Below, piece by piece: positions 43,254 to 54,327 of a stretch of DNA of 64,000 nucleotides; position 1 is the first letter of the stretch; the number at the start of each line of letters is the position of its first letter. Both the position numbers and the translations under genes were made by a program. The notes under the pieces were generated by a model. It saw nothing but the letters and a program-made list of their open reading frames with translations, did not search any database and was not told where the DNA came from. Source of the DNA: Iamia sp035765045 (GTDB lineage: Bacteria; Actinomycetota; Acidimicrobiia; Acidimicrobiales; Iamiaceae); assembly GCA_035765045.1 (NCBI GenBank), contig DASTYI010000067.1:23414-87413 (forward strand). The letters run 5' to 3'.

Positions 43254-44473
43254 GCACCACCGTCCACCGGCTGCGGTTCGACCTCGACGACCAGGCCGCC
43301 GACCGCTACCCCGAGGTGCCGTTCACGCTCGACGGCGCCGACTCGGTCGAGGTCACCCTGCGCTACGACACGTCCGCCGCCGTGGTCGACCTCGGCTGCC
43401 TCGACCCCGAGCGCTGGCGGGGCTGGTCCGGGGGCGCCCGCGACCGCTTCGTCATCCGGCGCGACCGGGCCACCCCGGGCTACGAGCCGGGCGAGATGCC
43501 CGACGGGCGGTGGGCCGTCGTGCTCGGGCTCCACGCCGTGCCCGCCGAGGGCGTCGCCGTCGAGCTGACGATCAGCACGCCGGCGGTCGGCGACCTCGAC
43601 CCCGAGCCGCCCGACCCGCCGCCGGCGACCGGGCCCCGGGGGAGCGAGCGGGGGCTCCCGGCACCGGCCGGCCTGACCTGGTTCGCCGGCGACTTCCACT
43701 CCCACACGACCCACTCCGACGGCGAGGCCACCATCGCCCAGCTGGCCGCCCGGGCCGCCGCCAACGGGCTCGACGTCCTCGCCGTCACCGACCACAACAC
43801 CGTCTCCCACCACCCGCACCTGCCCGGCGTCGGGGCCGCCTACGACCTCACCCTGCTGCCCGGGCAGGAGGTCACGACCGCCCGCGGCCACGCCAACGCC
43901 TTCGGCGAGATCGGGTGGATCGACTTCCGCCGTCCGGCCGACACCTGGGTCCGGGAGGTCGAGGCGCGGGGCGGGCTGTTGAGCATCAACCACCCGCTGG
44001 AGGGCGACTGCTCGTGGCAGCACCCGCTGGCCGATCTGCCGCCGGCGCTGGAGCTGTGGCACATCGGCTGGTTCCGGGACCTGGGGGCGACGGCGATGTG
44101 GGGGCTGCTCGACCGCTGGCGGCCCGACGCCGTCCTGCTCGGCGGGAGCGACTACCACCAGCCCGGTCAGGGCTACGCCCCGGGGACGCCGACGACCTGG
44201 GTGGCGGCCGAGGACCGCTCGCCGGCGGCGATCATGGAGGCGGTGGCCGCCGGCCGGACCGCCCTGTCGTGGGCGCCGGCCCCGTCGCCGACCCTGCTGC
44301 GGGTCGAGGACGAGATCGTGGCCCTGGAGGCCGACGGCACCGTCCTGGTCGACATGGACGGCCGCCGCCGGGTCCTCCACGGCGACAGGCACCGGTTCCC
44401 CGCCGACGCCCTCGGGCGGGCCCCGTTCCGCCTGGAGTCGGCCGCCGGCCACCTCGTCGCCATCACCCCCTGA
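43250..44473 (+). CDS. PHP-domain metallophosphoesterase with N-terminal domain
   Basis: A 407-residue protein. The C-terminal part from residue about 148 is a PHP domain: DFH150-S-H152-TTHSDGE, VTDHNT, GQEVTT, INHP and GSDYH provide the usual trinuclear metal ligands. The first 140 residues form a beta-rich domain (VHRLRFDLDDQ, DSVEVTLRYD) that I do not recognise but that often precedes PHP domains in actinobacterial proteins. It likely hydrolyses a phosphoester; target unknown. Coupled to the GNAT gene. Confidence 0.83.
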   Translation: MSTTVHRLRFDLDDQAADRYPEVPFTLDGADSVEVTLRYDTSAAVVDLGCLDPERWRGWSGGARDRFVIRRDRATPGYEPGEMPDGRWAVVLGLHAVPAEGVAVELTISTPAVGDLDPEPPDPPPATGPRGSERGLPAPAGLTWFAGDFHSHTTHSDGEATIAQLAARAAANGLDVLAVTDHNTVSHHPHLPGVGAAYDLTLLPGQEVTTARGHANAFGEIGWIDFRRPADTWVREVEARGGLLSINHPLEGDCSWQHPLADLPPALELWHIGWFRDLGATAMWGLLDRWRPDAVLLGGSDYHQPGQGYAPGTPTTWVAAEDRSPAAIMEAVAAGRTALSWAPAPSPTLLRVEDEIVALEADGTVLVDMDGRRRVLHGDRHRFPADALGRAPFRLESAAGHLVAITP

Positions 44474-44567
44474 GGTCCTCCCCGGCCGTCACCACGACGC
44501 CGAGGACGAGGATGAGCACGCCGAGCAGCCCGAGGCCGCCGGCGAGGAGGGGGAGCACGATGTCCAT
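44463..44567 (-). CDS. Possible 34-residue membrane microprotein
   Basis: A short frame on the - strand encodes one hydrophobic segment (about LPLLAGGLGLLGVLILVLGVVV) followed by a short polar tail, the composition of a single-pass membrane peptide. ATG at 44567; an in-frame ATG at 44576 would add three residues. No clear ribosome-binding site or -10 box is seen, and its end overlaps the PHP gene by 11 bases, so this remains a candidate. Confidence 0.4.
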   Translation of the reverse strand: MDIVLPLLAGGLGLLGVLILVLGVVVTAGEDLRG

Positions 44568-44651
44568 GGGGGCCATCGTGCGGAGGCCGCCGGTCGCCCG
44601 CATCGGCCGGTCGGCCACTCGCCGCCACCCGATCGGCCGATCCTCGCCGCC

Positions 44652-44754
44652 TTCCTGTGGCCCCTGCGTCGCGCTTCCGCGACCCCCTCACCCAAGAACC
44701 CCGCGACGCGACGCCTGGCCCACAAGAACGGGTTCCTGTGGGTCAGGGGTCGCG
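44652..44754. repeat. REP-like array of four inverted arms
   Basis: Between the PHP and VOC genes, one arm type (CGCGAC...CCCA-AAGAAC) occurs at about 44678-44699 and 44707-44728, and its complement (GTTCCTGTGG...GTCGCG) at about 44652-44673 and 44733-44754. The inner pair 44707-44754 forms a 48-base hairpin with only two mismatches and a 4-base loop; the first pair forms GTCGCG-CTTC-CGCGAC. The arrangement is like bacterial REP/BIME palindromes. The long hairpin may also terminate transcription from both sides. Confidence 0.65.
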
Positions 44755-44756
44755 GT

Positions 44757-45113
44757 CTAACGGTGGGCGAAGACGGCGAGCTGGTTGCCGGCGGGGTCGA
44801 GGAAGTGGAAGCGGCGGCCGCCGGGGTACGGGTACGGCGGCTCGGCGACGGTGCCGCCGGCGGCCTCGACGGCGGCCAGGGTGGCGTCGAGGTCCTCGGA
44901 GTAGAGCAGCACGAGGAGGTCGCCCCGCACCGGGCTCCCCTGCGGGTTCAGCCCACCGACCTCGCCGGCGCCGTCGGGGGCGACGATCCCGACGTACTGG
45001 CCGCCGTAGTCGTTGAACGACCAGCCGAAGGCGGCGGCGTAGAAGGCCTTGGCGGCGTCGAGGTCGGGGGCGGGGATCTCGACGTACGAGATGTGGTGGT
45101 GGGTCTCGGCCAT
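44757..45113 (-). CDS. VOC (glyoxalase-fold) family protein
   Basis: A 118-residue single-module vicinal-oxygen-chelate protein: HHISYVEIPAPDLDAAKAFYAAAFGWSF at the start and GRRFHFLDPAGNQLAVF at the end. The latter half matches the metal-Glu region only in part (N instead of E), so ligand binding rather than catalysis is possible. TAGGTT ends 7 bases before the ATG, indicating a leaderless mRNA. Confidence 0.85.
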   Translation of the reverse strand: MAETHHHISYVEIPAPDLDAAKAFYAAAFGWSFNDYGGQYVGIVAPDGAGEVGGLNPQGSPVRGDLLVLLYSEDLDATLAAVEAAGGTVAEPPYPYPGGRRFHFLDPAGNQLAVFAHR

Positions 45114-45120
45114 GCCGGCG

Positions 45121-45126
45121 AACCTA
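45121..45126 (-). promoter_or_regulatory. -10 box of the VOC gene
   Basis: TAGGTT on the - strand, 7 bases before the ATG at 45113; leaderless geometry. Confidence 0.45.
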
Positions 45127-45167
45127 CGCCGGACCCTCGGACCCGGTCTTGGACGGATCGGACGTCG

Positions 45168-48170
<3,003 letters not shown>

Positions 48171-48176
48171 CGGGCG

Positions 48177-48182
48177 AGGGTA
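48177..48182 (-). promoter_or_regulatory. -10 box of glyQS
   Basis: TACCCT on the - strand, 6 bases before the ATG at 48170; consistent with a leaderless glyQS mRNA, so no T-box leader precedes it. Confidence 0.45.
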
Positions 48183-48215
48183 CCGCCGGCTCGGTTGCGA
48201 CCCAGAGCCGGTTGC

Positions 48216-49082
48216 CTACCGGCCCCGCTCGGTGCCCGGGGGGAAGAAGATGTCGAAGGCGCGGGGGCCCACGGTAGCCCCGAGCGAGCGGAAGGCCAGG
48301 GCGGTCGAGGCGAAGCCGACCCGGTCGCGGTGGGTCCACGGGATGGCGAAGCGGCGGCGCACCACGTCGGGCAGCGAGCCCAGGGTGACCAGCCGCAGGT
48401 TCTCGCCCCGCAGCCAGCGGAGGGCGGGCGCCACCGGCTGGAGCGGCAGGGGGAGCGGGGCCTCGGGTGGCTTGGGGGCGCCCGCGGGCGGGTGGAGGAC
48501 CCAGTCGGCGGCCGGGGTCAGCTCCAGCTCGTGGGCGCAGATCTCGGCGAAGCGGGCCTCGAAGGCGGCCAGGTCGAGGGGGACGGGCCGGTCGCTGACG
48601 CCGTAGCGGCGGTACCAGGTGACCGTCTCGGCGTAGAGCTGCTCCTTCTCGGCCCGGGTGAGGGGCAGGGGGAAGAAGAGCTCCGCGGCCCGGAAGAACT
48701 CCCAGGTGAAGGTGGCGTGGGCCCACCAGAACACGTCGGGGTCGAGGGCGTGGTAGCGGCGCCCGACGTGGTCGGTGCCCTTGATGTCGGGGTGGAGGTC
48801 ACGGATGGCCCGGCCCCGGCGGTCGCCCTCGTCGCCGTCGGGGGCGAAGATCGTCCCCCAGATCTGGGGGATCGACCGGAGGATGCGGGCCCACGGCTCG
48901 GTGAAGAAGGCCGAGTGGTCGGTGACGCCGGCGCCGAGGCCGGGGTGCAGGAGCTGGAGGACGCCGGCCGCGGTGCCCGTCATCAGGCCCCGGCCGTCGC
49001 CGGCGATGCGCCACAGCACCGAGCCGGGTCCGAGCGGGGCCCCTTCGGCGCGCCCCCGCTTCGTGGCTACGAGTGTTTCCAC
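48216..49082 (-). CDS. DUF2236/MpaB-type oxygenase-like protein
   Basis: A 288-residue member of the DUF2236 family, which includes latex-clearing rubber oxygenase and the MpaB oxygenase. GDGRGLMTGTAAGVLQLLHPGLGAGVTDHSAF and DVFWWAHATFTWEFF contain the conserved His and Arg positions of the family heme site. The GTG start at 49082 is 11 bases after the thioesterase stop; TAGGTT lies 8 bases upstream of it. It probably binds heme b and oxidises a hydrophobic substrate, by family analogy. Confidence 0.8.
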   Translation of the reverse strand: METLVATKRGRAEGAPLGPGSVLWRIAGDGRGLMTGTAAGVLQLLHPGLGAGVTDHSAFFTEPWARILRSIPQIWGTIFAPDGDEGDRRGRAIRDLHPDIKGTDHVGRRYHALDPDVFWWAHATFTWEFFRAAELFFPLPLTRAEKEQLYAETVTWYRRYGVSDRPVPLDLAAFEARFAEICAHELELTPAADWVLHPPAGAPKPPEAPLPLPLQPVAPALRWLRGENLRLVTLGSLPDVVRRRFAIPWTHRDRVGFASTALAFRSLGATVGPRAFDIFFPPGTERGR

Positions 49083-49093
49083 AAAGGGGGAAC

Positions 49094-49828
49094 CTAGCGC
49101 GCCGTGGCCAGGACGGCGGCGGAGGCCCGCACCGTCCCGTCGACGAGCAGCCACAGCCGGATCCCGTCGCCCTCCCCGGACGACCGCAGCTCGACCGCCT
49201 CGCCCGGCTCGATGGCGCCCGGGTACTCGAGCTCGGCCCGCACCGGCACGAGGCCGCGGCGGTCGAGCTCGTCCTCGACCGGCTCCCACGTGGCGGCGTT
49301 GTTGACGTGGCCCATGCCGTCGTGGTCGGTGCTGCGCAGCGGCCACGGGCGGGTGGCGGCGTCGGGGTCGGGCCCGGGGTGGCGGAGGCGGGCCCCGACG
49401 GTGCGGCCGTCGGCGGCCGAGCCGTAGATCGCCGTGAACTCGGGGCTGAGACGGGTGGGGCGGCCGGTGTCGGGGTCGAGGGCGACCCACAGGGCGGCGG
49501 CCTCGACGTGCCCGCCGCCGTCGCCCTCGATCGTGGTCCGGCGCTCGGCCCAGGCCGTGCCCAGCCCGCCGCAGAAGGTCGTGAGCGTGACCACCTCGCC
49601 GGGACGGGGGGCGGTGACGACGTCGATCACGGTGCGGCGCACGACCCAGGGCTGGCGCCGGTCGATCCCGGCGTCGCGGGTGTCGTCGTTGGACACGTCC
49701 TGGAGGTAGCGGGCGATGCTGTCGAGCCGGAGCCGGCCGTGGCGGTCGACGTCGCCCCAGCGGACCCGGCGGGTGGCGACGAAGGCCCGACCCGTCTCGA
49801 CCCGACCGGCCAGCGGGTGGCGCTCCAT
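49094..49828 (-). CDS. Acyl-ACP/acyl-CoA thioesterase (double hotdog)
   Basis: A 244-residue protein with two hotdog units: FVATRRVRWGDVDRHGRLRLDSIARYLQD in the first and STDHDGMGHVNNAATWEPVEDEL in the second, as in acyl-ACP thioesterases of the FatA/Tes type. Such enzymes release fatty acids from thioesters. The ATG overlaps the PhyH stop, so the PhyH, thioesterase and DUF2236 genes may be one transcription unit acting on lipids. Confidence 0.85.
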   Translation of the reverse strand: MERHPLAGRVETGRAFVATRRVRWGDVDRHGRLRLDSIARYLQDVSNDDTRDAGIDRRQPWVVRRTVIDVVTAPRPGEVVTLTTFCGGLGTAWAERRTTIEGDGGGHVEAAALWVALDPDTGRPTRLSPEFTAIYGSAADGRTVGARLRHPGPDPDAATRPWPLRSTDHDGMGHVNNAATWEPVEDELDRRGLVPVRAELEYPGAIEPGEAVELRSSGEGDGIRLWLLVDGTVRASAAVLATAR

Positions 49829-50610
49829 CAGCGGGCCCACACGACGGGGAAGAGCGGGTGGTCCATCGGGGCGCCGGCGGGCAGCTCGTCGGCCAGCCCC
49901 GGGAAGGGCGGCGACGTGGCCCACGGCCGCGGGGCGTGGACGGCGTCGTCGCCGAGGAACCGCAGCGACAGCACCCGGCGGCGCCCGGGCCCGGGGAAGC
50001 CGGCGGCGCCGTGGAGGCAGAGCATGTGGAAGAAGACGGCGTCGCCGGGGGCCAGGTCCCAGGCCAGGACCTGGTCGTCGGCGATGGCGGGCAGCTCGGC
50101 CAGCGTCCCCTCGGGGAACCAGCGGGCCTCGCCGTCGAGGAAGGTGCGGGGCATGTACCAGGGGCCGAGGTGGGAGCCGGCCACCACCTCCAGCGACGAC
50201 GCCCGGGGCACCGGGTCGACCGGCATCCACATGCTGACCAGCTGACGGCCGTCGACGTTGTAGTACGGCAGGTCCTGGTGCCAGGGGGTGCGCTGGCGGG
50301 TGCCGGCCTCCTTGACCAGCACGTGGTCGTGGAAGAGCCGGACGGTCGTGGCCCCCACCAGCTCGGCGGCGATCGCCGGCGCCGCCGAGGTGCGGGCCAG
50401 GGCCTCGATGGCGGGGATCTCCGACCAGCGGCAGAAGTCCTCGACGAAGGCGCCGTCGTCACGGTCGCTGGCCCGCTTGGCCGTGGGCGAGAGGTCGGCG
50501 AGGGTGGCCTCGATCGCCTCGGTGGCCAGCGCCACCTCCTCGGGGCCGAAGGCGCCCCGCACGCAGACCGCCCCGTCGGCGGCGAAGTCGCCCTCGATCT
50601 CCCAGGTCAC
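49828..50610 (-). CDS. Phytanoyl-CoA dioxygenase family (PhyH) oxygenase
   Basis: A 260-residue Fe(II)/2-oxoglutarate oxygenase. The iron ligands are in PWHQDLPYYN (His and Asp) and the distal His in LHGAAGF; the 2-oxoglutarate Arg is in RRVLSLRFLG. I place the start at the GTG at 50610, because TAGGTT (50618-50623) ends 7 bases before it and overlaps the alternative TTG at 50619. Members hydroxylate lipids, secondary metabolites or amino acids. Followed by a thioesterase gene in the same operon. Confidence 0.86.
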   Translation of the reverse strand: MTWEIEGDFAADGAVCVRGAFGPEEVALATEAIEATLADLSPTAKRASDRDDGAFVEDFCRWSEIPAIEALARTSAAPAIAAELVGATTVRLFHDHVLVKEAGTRQRTPWHQDLPYYNVDGRQLVSMWMPVDPVPRASSLEVVAGSHLGPWYMPRTFLDGEARWFPEGTLAELPAIADDQVLAWDLAPGDAVFFHMLCLHGAAGFPGPGRRRVLSLRFLGDDAVHAPRPWATSPPFPGLADELPAGAPMDHPLFPVVWAR

Positions 50611-50617
50611 GGCGGCC

Positions 50618-50623
50618 AACCTA
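50618..50623 (-). promoter_or_regulatory. -10 box deciding the PhyH start
   Basis: TAGGTT on the - strand, 7 bases before the GTG at 50610. It lies in the 10-base gap after the SRPBCC stop, so PhyH has its own promoter. Confidence 0.5.
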
Positions 50624-51112
50624 GGCCTCCAGCTGCTCCTTGAGGGCGGCCAGGTTGGCGGTCATGGCGGCGTGGTGCTCGCCCAGCCGGACCTCGATGA
50701 TGCGGGCCTCGCGGTCGGGCATGGCGTCGATGGCGATGTTGAGCCCCGAACGGCCCGGTCCCATCCGGAGCCACTGGCGGACGACGACACCGTCGCGGAC
50801 GGGGTCGACCTCGAAGCCCCAGGTCGACCAGGCCTCGCCGCCGGCGCTGACCTCCCAGGTCCAGCGGCGGGGGGCGTCGACCTCGACGACGGTGCACGTG
50901 GTGGTCCACTCGCCGAGGTGCTCGTTGCGGTTGCGGCCCTCGAAGCGGGCACCGGGCACCGGCGCGGTGGCGCCGTCGAGCCAGGTCACCGCCTCGAGCT
51001 CGGGCGAGCGGCGCAGCGGGAGGGTGATGTCGGTGACGGCGGCCCAGGCGGTGGCGGGATCGGTGGCGATCCGCGCCGTGGCCTCGACGGTGGGGCAGTC
51101 CCGGTAGCGCAT
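50621..51112 (-). CDS. SRPBCC family protein
   Basis: A 163-residue START-like protein: EATARIATDPATAWAAVTDITLPLRRSPE at the N-terminus, then RFEGRNRN and WTWEVSAGG typical of polyketide-cyclase/dehydrase-type members. It should bind a hydrophobic ligand. TACGGT (- strand, 51120-51125) lies 7 bases before the ATG, so a longer upstream reading is not used. It shares a promoter pattern with the divergent region and the genes at 51594 and 55366. Confidence 0.84.
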   Translation of the reverse strand: MRYRDCPTVEATARIATDPATAWAAVTDITLPLRRSPELEAVTWLDGATAPVPGARFEGRNRNEHLGEWTTTCTVVEVDAPRRWTWEVSAGGEAWSTWGFEVDPVRDGVVVRQWLRMGPGRSGLNIAIDAMPDREARIIEVRLGEHHAAMTANLAALKEQLEA

Positions 51113-51119
51113 GGCGCGC

Positions 51120-51150
51120 ACCGTAGCCGCAGTCGGTTCCACAAGTGAAC
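51120..51150 (-). promoter_or_regulatory. Promoter of the SRPBCC gene with GTTC/GAAC dyad
   Basis: Reading the - strand: TTCACT, 18 bases, TACGGT (51120-51125), then 7 bases to the ATG. The 15-base GTTC-N7-GAAC (51136-51150) overlaps the -35 region, as at 55389. Confidence 0.5.
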
Positions 51151-51194
51151 GAACGGATCCCGCAGGGCCGTGGGCCGCCCTACCATCGGGGCCC

Positions 51195-51551
51195 ATGGAT
51201 CCCCTGTCCTTCGCCACCGGCCCCGACGCCGCCGCCGTTCTCGCCGCCGTCGGCGAGGTCCTCGCCTCGCAGGGCTACACCGTCACCCCCGACGCCACCG
51301 GCTGGGGCGGCCGGGCCGAGGTGGGGTCGAAGGCGGCCCGGGCCCTCGCCGGGGGCTTCGCCCGCCGGATGATCCTCGACTACGCCGTCACCCAGGGCCA
51401 GCAGCCGGGGACGACGCAGCTGGTCATCACCCCGGCGGCCACCGGCTGGAGCGGCGGGGCCCTGGGGGCCAGCAAGGCCAAGACCGAGCTGTCGAACGTC
51501 GGCACCGCCGTCCACCAGCTGCTCGGGAGCCGCGGCCTGCTGCTCGGCTGA
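51195..51551 (+). CDS. Small hypothetical protein
   Basis: A 118-residue protein I do not recognise. It has an N-terminal helix-rich part (DAAAVLAAVGEVLASQGYTV) and two similar Gly-rich strands-and-turn segments, ATGWGGRAEVGSKAAR and ATGWSGGALGASKAK, about 60 residues apart, suggesting a small duplicated beta unit. No signal peptide or membrane segment. TACCAT ends 8 bases before the ATG, so it is probably leaderless. Confidence 0.7.
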   Translation: MDPLSFATGPDAAAVLAAVGEVLASQGYTVTPDATGWGGRAEVGSKAARALAGGFARRMILDYAVTQGQQPGTTQLVITPAATGWSGGALGASKAKTELSNVGTAVHQLLGSRGLLLG

Positions 51552-51555
51552 GTCC

Positions 51556-51585
51556 GTTGCAGGAGTGAACTGACCAGCGTACGGT
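51556..51585 (+). promoter_or_regulatory. Promoter of the LLM gene at 51594
   Basis: -35 TTGCAG (51557-51562), 17-base spacer, -10 TACGGT (51580-51585), then 8 bases to the ATG. GTTGC-N5-TGAAC (51556-51570) overlaps the -35 and is followed by TGACC, as at 55389. Confidence 0.6.
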
Positions 51586-51593
51586 GCCGGCCC

Positions 51594-52613
51594 ATGCGGC
51601 TCGGCGTCCTGTTCGACCCCCACGCCCCCGACGCCGGGGAGCACGCCCGCCGGCTGGAGGAGGCGGGGGTGGCCTCGCTGTGGGTGCCCGAGGTCTGGGG
51701 CTACGACGCCCTGACCGGGCTGGCCCACACCGCGGCCCGGACGACGACGATCGGGCTCGGCACCTTCGTCGTCCAGCTCGGGTCGCGCAGCCCGGCCCTG
51801 CTGGCCACCAGCGCCCTGAGCCTCCAGTCGCTGTCGGGCGGGCGCTTCACCCTCGGGGTCGGGGTCTCGGGACCGCAGGTGATGGAGGGCTGGCACGGGG
51901 TCCGGTTCCGCCGACCGGTGCGGGCCACCCGCGAGACGATCGAGATCATCCGCACCGTCAGCCGGGGCGAGCGGCTGGCCCACGACGGCGAGGTCTACCC
52001 GCTGCCCCTGCCCGACAGCGACGGCCGGGCGCTGCGCCCGCTGGTCGCCCCGGCCCACGTCCCCGTGTACGTGGCGGCGATGGGGCCGGCCAACCTCCGG
52101 CTCACCGGCGAGGTGGCCGACGGCTGGCTCGGCAACGCCTTCGTCCCCGAGGCCGCCGACGTGGTCCTCGGCCCGCTGCGCGAGGGGGCGGCCGCCGCCG
52201 GGCGAGGCCTCGACGCCCTCGACCTGGTCGCCCCGGTGGCCGTCGAGCTGACCGGCTCCGACGCCGAGACCGAGGCCGCCGTCGACCGCCACGCCGGGGG
52301 CTACGCCTTCACCATCGGGGCCATGGGCTCGGGGGGCCGCAACTTCTACAACGACGCCTTCGGCCGGCTCGGCCACGCCGCTGACGTGGCCCGGGTGCAG
52401 GCGTTGTGGCGGGCCGGCGACCGGGAGGCGGCCGCCGCCGCCGTGCCCCGCGACCTGGGCCGGCTGACCAACCTGATCGGCTCCGAGGCCGAGGTGGCGG
52501 CCCGGCTGGAGCTCCACGCCTCGGTCGGCATCACCACCGTGCTGGCCAAGCTCGACGGCCCACCCGCCCACCGGCTCGCCGTGGTCGAGCGGCTGGTGGC
52601 GCTGCTGCCGTAG
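51594..52613 (+). CDS. LLM class oxidoreductase (probably F420-dependent)
   Basis: A 339-residue luciferase-fold protein: LFDPHAPDAGEHARRLEEAGVASLWVPEVWG, GLGTFVVQLGSRSPALLATSALSLQSLSGGRFTLGVG, and ADGWLGNAFVPEA are family motifs. The E-V-W/G form at the first motif is common in F420-linked actinobacterial members. A monocistronic gene under its own leaderless promoter, separate from the LLM pairs of the first 16 kb. Substrate unknown. Confidence 0.83.
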   Translation: MRLGVLFDPHAPDAGEHARRLEEAGVASLWVPEVWGYDALTGLAHTAARTTTIGLGTFVVQLGSRSPALLATSALSLQSLSGGRFTLGVGVSGPQVMEGWHGVRFRRPVRATRETIEIIRTVSRGERLAHDGEVYPLPLPDSDGRALRPLVAPAHVPVYVAAMGPANLRLTGEVADGWLGNAFVPEAADVVLGPLREGAAAAGRGLDALDLVAPVAVELTGSDAETEAAVDRHAGGYAFTIGAMGSGGRNFYNDAFGRLGHAADVARVQALWRAGDREAAAAAVPRDLGRLTNLIGSEAEVAARLELHASVGITTVLAKLDGPPAHRLAVVERLVALLP

Positions 52614-52684
52614 GTCAGGGCGAGGGCCCGGACGACGAAGGCGCCCAGGCCGGCGACGGCCCGGAGCGGGCCGTGCCGGTTCGG

Positions 52685-53218
52685 TCAGCCGCGGACCACC
52701 CGGTACCGGAGGAAGGTGGCCAGCGGGACCTGGGCCACGGCGATCGGCTCCAGCCGGACGGCCGTGCCCCCGGGGTGGTCGAACAGCCGGGTGCCGGCGC
52801 CGAGGAGGACGGGGGCGACGCTGGTGAGGACCTCGTCGAGCACGCCCCGCTCCAGCAGGCTGCGGGCCAGGGTGGCGCCGAGGACGTTGACCACCCGGTC
52901 GCCGGCGGCCCCCCGGGCCCGGGCGACGGCCTCGTCGAGGTCGGCGGTGCAGTCGACGCCCGCGACCGGCCGGCTCGTCACCCCGATCTGCGGGCCCTCC
53001 CAGCCCCCGCCGAAGACCTCGCCCTCCCCGGCGGTGCCCTCGTAGGGGTCGCGCCCCCGCAGCGTCCCCCCGCCGACCAGGACGGCGCCGACCTCGGCGA
53101 CGAAGGCGTCCATCGCCGGGTCGGGCCCGAGGAAGGGCACCATCCAGCTCATGTCGCCGTCGGGCCCGGCGATGAACCCGTCGAGCGACATCGTCACCGA
53201 GTACACGAAGGTCGCCAC
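52685..53218 (-). CDS. RibD-C/dihydrofolate-reductase-like protein 2
   Basis: A 177-residue protein: VTMSLDGFIAGPDGDMSWM at the start, VLVGGGTLRGRDPYEG, and VVNVLGATLARSLLERGVLDEVL near the C-terminus, where the Gly-rich NADPH loop sits (weaker here than in protein 1). The GTG start is immediately after the YbaK stop, so the two are co-transcribed. An uncharacterised NADPH reductase by family. Confidence 0.86.
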   Translation of the reverse strand: MATFVYSVTMSLDGFIAGPDGDMSWMVPFLGPDPAMDAFVAEVGAVLVGGGTLRGRDPYEGTAGEGEVFGGGWEGPQIGVTSRPVAGVDCTADLDEAVARARGAAGDRVVNVLGATLARSLLERGVLDEVLTSVAPVLLGAGTRLFDHPGGTAVRLEPIAVAQVPLATFLRYRVVRG

Positions 53219-53695
53219 TCAGGCGACCTCGGTGGGGGTGCCGTCGGTGACGGCGACGAGCTCGGCGAACGACGTCGGGTAGATGGCGTGGGGGATGCCG
53301 CCGGCGGCCCAGACCTCGTCGTAGGCGGCCAGGGCGGTGTCGACCAGGGTGCGGACCGGGGCCGGGTGGCCGACGGGCGCCACGCCCCCGATGGCCTGGC
53401 CGGTGGCGGCCCGGACGAAGGCGGGGTCGGCCCGGTCGACCGAGGCCACGCCGAGGGTGGCGGCGACCTTGGCGGTGTCGACCCGGTGGGCACCCGAGGT
53501 GAGGACCAGCAGGGGCTCGCCGTCGGCCGAGAAGATCAGCGAGTTGGCGATCTGGCCGACCTCGACGCCGAGGGCCTCGGCCGCCGCCTTGGCCGTGCTC
53601 ACGGCGTCGGGCAGGACCTGCACGGCGAAGGGGGCGCCCCGGGCGGCGAGGGCGGCGCCCACGGCGACGACGTTGGGGTGGTCGGCGGCGGCCAT
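53219..53695 (-). CDS. YbaK/EbsC-family aminoacyl-tRNA deacylase
   Basis: A 158-residue YbaK-fold protein. IANSLIFSADGEPLLVLTSGAHRVDTAKVA and the Gly-rich ATGQAIGGVAPVGHP are the substrate-pocket motifs; the catalytic Lys is within DTAKVA. The family hydrolyses mischarged tRNAs such as Cys-tRNA-Pro. TACTGT (53702-53707, - strand) ends 6 bases before the ATG. A quality-control role fits the nearby synthetase genes only loosely. Confidence 0.88.
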   Translation of the reverse strand: MAAADHPNVVAVGAALAARGAPFAVQVLPDAVSTAKAAAEALGVEVGQIANSLIFSADGEPLLVLTSGAHRVDTAKVAATLGVASVDRADPAFVRAATGQAIGGVAPVGHPAPVRTLVDTALAAYDEVWAAGGIPHAIYPTSFAELVAVTDGTPTEVA

Positions 53696-53701
53696 CCGCC
53701 G

Positions 53702-53707
53702 ACAGTA
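53702..53707 (-). promoter_or_regulatory. -10 box of the YbaK gene
   Basis: TACTGT on the - strand, 6 bases before the ATG at 53695; leaderless geometry. Confidence 0.45.
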
Positions 53708-53733
53708 CCGAGGCCCCGCGCCACCATGGGCCG

Positions 53734-54327
53734 ATGGCCCCGGAGCTCGACGCCCGCACCACCGCCCAGCTGGCCTTCCTGGTCGAGGCCGACCGGCTCA
53801 AGGGCGTGGCGCGGGCCAACCCGCTGGTCGACGGCTCCCGCCGCGAGAACAGCGCCGAGCACTCGTGGCACGTCGCCCTGATGGCGGCGGTGCTGGCCGA
53901 GCGGAGCGAGGAGCCGGTCGACCTCGGGCACGCCCTCTGCCTCTGCCTGGTCCACGACCTGGTCGAGATCGACGCCGGCGACACGGTGCCGTGGGACACC
54001 GCGGGCCGGGCCACCAAGGCGGCCCGGGAGGAGGCGGCCGCCGACCGGCTCTTCGCCCTGCTGCCCGCCGACCAGGCGGCGACCTTCCGGGGCTGGTGGG
54101 ACGAGTTCGAGGCCGGCGCCACCCCCGAGGCCCGCCTGGCCAGGGCGGTCGACAGCCTGGCCCCGCTCGTCGTCAACCACGCCGAGGGCGGGGCGCTGTG
54201 GCGGGAGAAGGGCCGGACCGAGGCCGACGTCCGGGCCCGCAACGCCCGCCTGGCCACGTGGGCCCCGGCCCTCGTCCCGGTGGTCGACGCCCTCGTCGAC
54301 GACGCCGTGGCCCGGGGCTGGCTCTAA
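53734..54327 (+). CDS. HD-domain phosphohydrolase (YfbR-like)
   Basis: A 197-residue HD-superfamily protein with ligands H43 in NSAEHSWHVALM, H74-D75 in LVHDLVEID and a distal Asp in RAVDSLAPL. Length and motif order match HD_3/YfbR-type 5'-deoxynucleotidases. It probably dephosphorylates nucleotides. Its stop overlaps that of the convergent DHFR-like gene by 4 bases. Confidence 0.87.
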   Translation: MAPELDARTTAQLAFLVEADRLKGVARANPLVDGSRRENSAEHSWHVALMAAVLAERSEEPVDLGHALCLCLVHDLVEIDAGDTVPWDTAGRATKAAREEAAADRLFALLPADQAATFRGWWDEFEAGATPEARLARAVDSLAPLVVNHAEGGALWREKGRTEADVRARNARLATWAPALVPVVDALVDDAVARGWL

